From positions 682,001 to 746,000 of the forward strand of contig NC_079491.1 in the NCBI RefSeq assembly GCF_020520425.1: 64,000 bases of DNA, written 5' to 3'. The position numbers were made by a program, and so were the translations under genes. Below, piece by piece: positions 62,505-64,000 of the stretch (positions are counted from its first letter, which is position 1; every line of letters begins with the position of its first letter). The notes under the pieces were generated by a model. That model was given only the letters and a program-made list of their open reading frames with translations, did no database searches and was not told the origin of the DNA. The DNA comes from Spinacia oleracea (taxonomy: Eukaryota > Streptophyta > Magnoliopsida > Caryophyllales > Amaranthaceae).

Positions 62505-64000
62505 TAAGATTCAGAGGAAAAGATGCAAAGAAGGAACGGTGTTGACATCTAGACATGAAAAGCTCATAGAAAAATTACCCTCACACCGTACTCCAAAAGG
62601 ATTATGTCCCATCTTGATATTAAATTCATTTTTATAAAAGAAACATGAAATGTTTACATGTATCTGGCTTATGGAGCAAAACCATACATAGGACATAGAA
62701 AAAAGGGAAGAAAAGCTTCATATTCAACTATCTGATGAATCAAAAATGATATCCCCGATATGGTATTTTCAGAACTGTTGCAACAATAAAGATCTAAATG
62801 TGATTTACCTCCATCCAGATTTAGGCTTAGTTTTCCTTACCTTATTTTTGTGAGGAAAAATAAATTTTAATTACAGGCTGATAAGTAAAGATACACCAAG
62901 TTCAAGGCCAATAAGGGCTACCCAAGTTCTATTCAAAACTACAATAAGCTTTAACAAGTTCAGATAAGTTAAGTTCATATTAGTTAACTTCAGAGCTGTA
63001 AAATTGAGATAAGTTGAGATAGATTTAACATTTCAGATAAGAGAAACTAAAGAGAAGAGAACCCGATCTTAGTTAGTTTTTAGTCCTGATATTGGTAGTT
63101 CAAATCACACATCAGAGACACTTATTTCCAATCAGAGATAATACTACAGATTTTCTGCCAAGCAAATAAATTAAACAGCCACAGCAAACTCAAAAACCCT
63201 GCTAAAAAACCAAGAATACGATTACTTTGCTTCAATATTGTTTTCTTAGCTACATTTTGGCCCAACAATGAGCGCCATTGTTTAATTTTTTGTCTCAAAC
63301 AATGTTCTGGCTCCAACTAAGGACTTGAAGGCAGTTGGAAGCATTAACTGTGAGTCGCAATCCCACTAATACATTCCAAAACATACGCATGATACAGTTA
63401 AAAGGTTTAAATGATCCCTCAGAGGGATTGAAAACGCCAGCCAAAGCAACAAGCAGTTCATTTCAACGAATCCAGTAGAAGGTCTCCAAAAGTTAAGTTT
63501 AGAAGCATTGTGCCTTTAGCCCAATGCATAACACTTATGCTACTTGATCCCAAAAGTAAGCCTTTTAAGAAGCAGATCGTGGCATGCCACTTATTCAGAT
63601 GTTACCAAAGACACAACTACATAGCTTCAGAAGGACTTTAACCTGGCACGTTCTATAGCCTTATAAGTCAAAATACTGGTAGCTACATCAGTTCTCCACT
63701 GAAATAACAATGGTAAAGCAACTAAGCTAATAAATCGAAATGATTAATGGACAACCTCAAGTAGTTATAACTTATAAGGGGGAAAGTGGGATCAGCTTTG
63801 AACGACTAGTGTTTGGACATATCATATTTCTTCATCTTGTAGTTCAAGCTGCTTGAAAGTTCGATAGCCTACTATGAACTTGAAAGAAGTTGAGCTGTAT
63901 ATTAATTCTAAGATGGAGGTTACACAGAATGACATACATTTCTTTATCTTGTAGTTTAGTCATCTCATTTAGAGCCATCAATCCTCTTAAAAGAAATTTA
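62505..64000. other. KAS III first-intron/upstream region
   Basis: Presumably intron leading to the missing first exon. I looked on the - strand for an in-phase exon with a transit-peptide-like sequence and found none. A weak AAGTTCAGATAAGTT repeat like that at 11345 lies near 62952. The frame at 63122-63316 has no recognisable feature. Confidence 0.4.

Overview
This is nuclear DNA of a flowering plant, most likely a eudicot. The evidence is small split genes with GT-AG introns, AT-rich intergenic DNA, abundant MITEs (Stowaway, hAT-type, Mutator-type), short Helitrons and typical plant gene families (PLS-class PPR, ACD6-type ankyrin, LACS, GPAT, VID27/DEM). The order Caryophyllales is only a guess. 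No retroviral or LTR element with recognisable coding sequence was seen, and no RNA gene or CRISPR array.

Layout. 0-10 kb: a repeat block (463-1880), the ribosomal protein gene RPL39 (2546-2906), an ankyrin/PGG membrane-protein gene whose last exon appears frame-shifted (5514-7784), a scrap made of ankyrin exons joined to a copy of the LACS1 3' end (8250-8760), and a second copy of the repeat block (8918-9860). 10-14.5 kb: intergenic, dense in MITEs. 14.5-21.2 kb: a complete 19-exon long-chain acyl-CoA synthetase (LACS1/CER8 type, 660 aa) followed by an intronless PLS-E pentatricopeptide gene, both on the + strand. 22.2-28.4 kb (- strand): an RNase H domain ORF of probable LINE origin and a complete 7-exon DEAH-box helicase of the PRP43 type (727 aa). 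28.6-38.2 kb: no intact gene, but nested MITEs and isolated - strand gene pieces: a receptor-kinase fragment, one exon of mitochondrial ClpX, and two exons of 3-ketoacyl-ACP synthase III (KAS III) lying in a 1.4 kb duplicate of the real KAS III gene 24 kb away. 38.9-42.4 kb (-): a VID27/DEM-like gene. 43.7-46.2 kb (-): a GPAT2/GPAT3-type glycerol-3-phosphate acyltransferase. 46.5-52 kb: gene-poor. 52.1-54.7 kb (-): a small plant membrane-protein gene in three coding exons, with a well-preserved MULE-type MITE in an intron. 58.7-62.4 kb (-): the KAS III gene without its first exon.

The genes are ordinary single-copy host genes and do not form an operon or an obvious pathway cluster. KAS III (plastid fatty-acid initiation), LACS1 (acyl activation) and GPAT (acyl transfer to glycerol-3-phosphate) are all acyl-lipid enzymes, but they lie among unrelated genes and on both strands. 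The most notable material is structural: a Helitron whose empty site survives in a paralogous block, a GC-rich hAT-type MITE family with target-site duplications, transposed gene fragments, and host genes carrying likely damage or expansion (ankyrin frameshift, GPAT internal repeat). Exon boundaries were deduced by eye from splice signals, reading phase and remembered family sequences. No database search was run.
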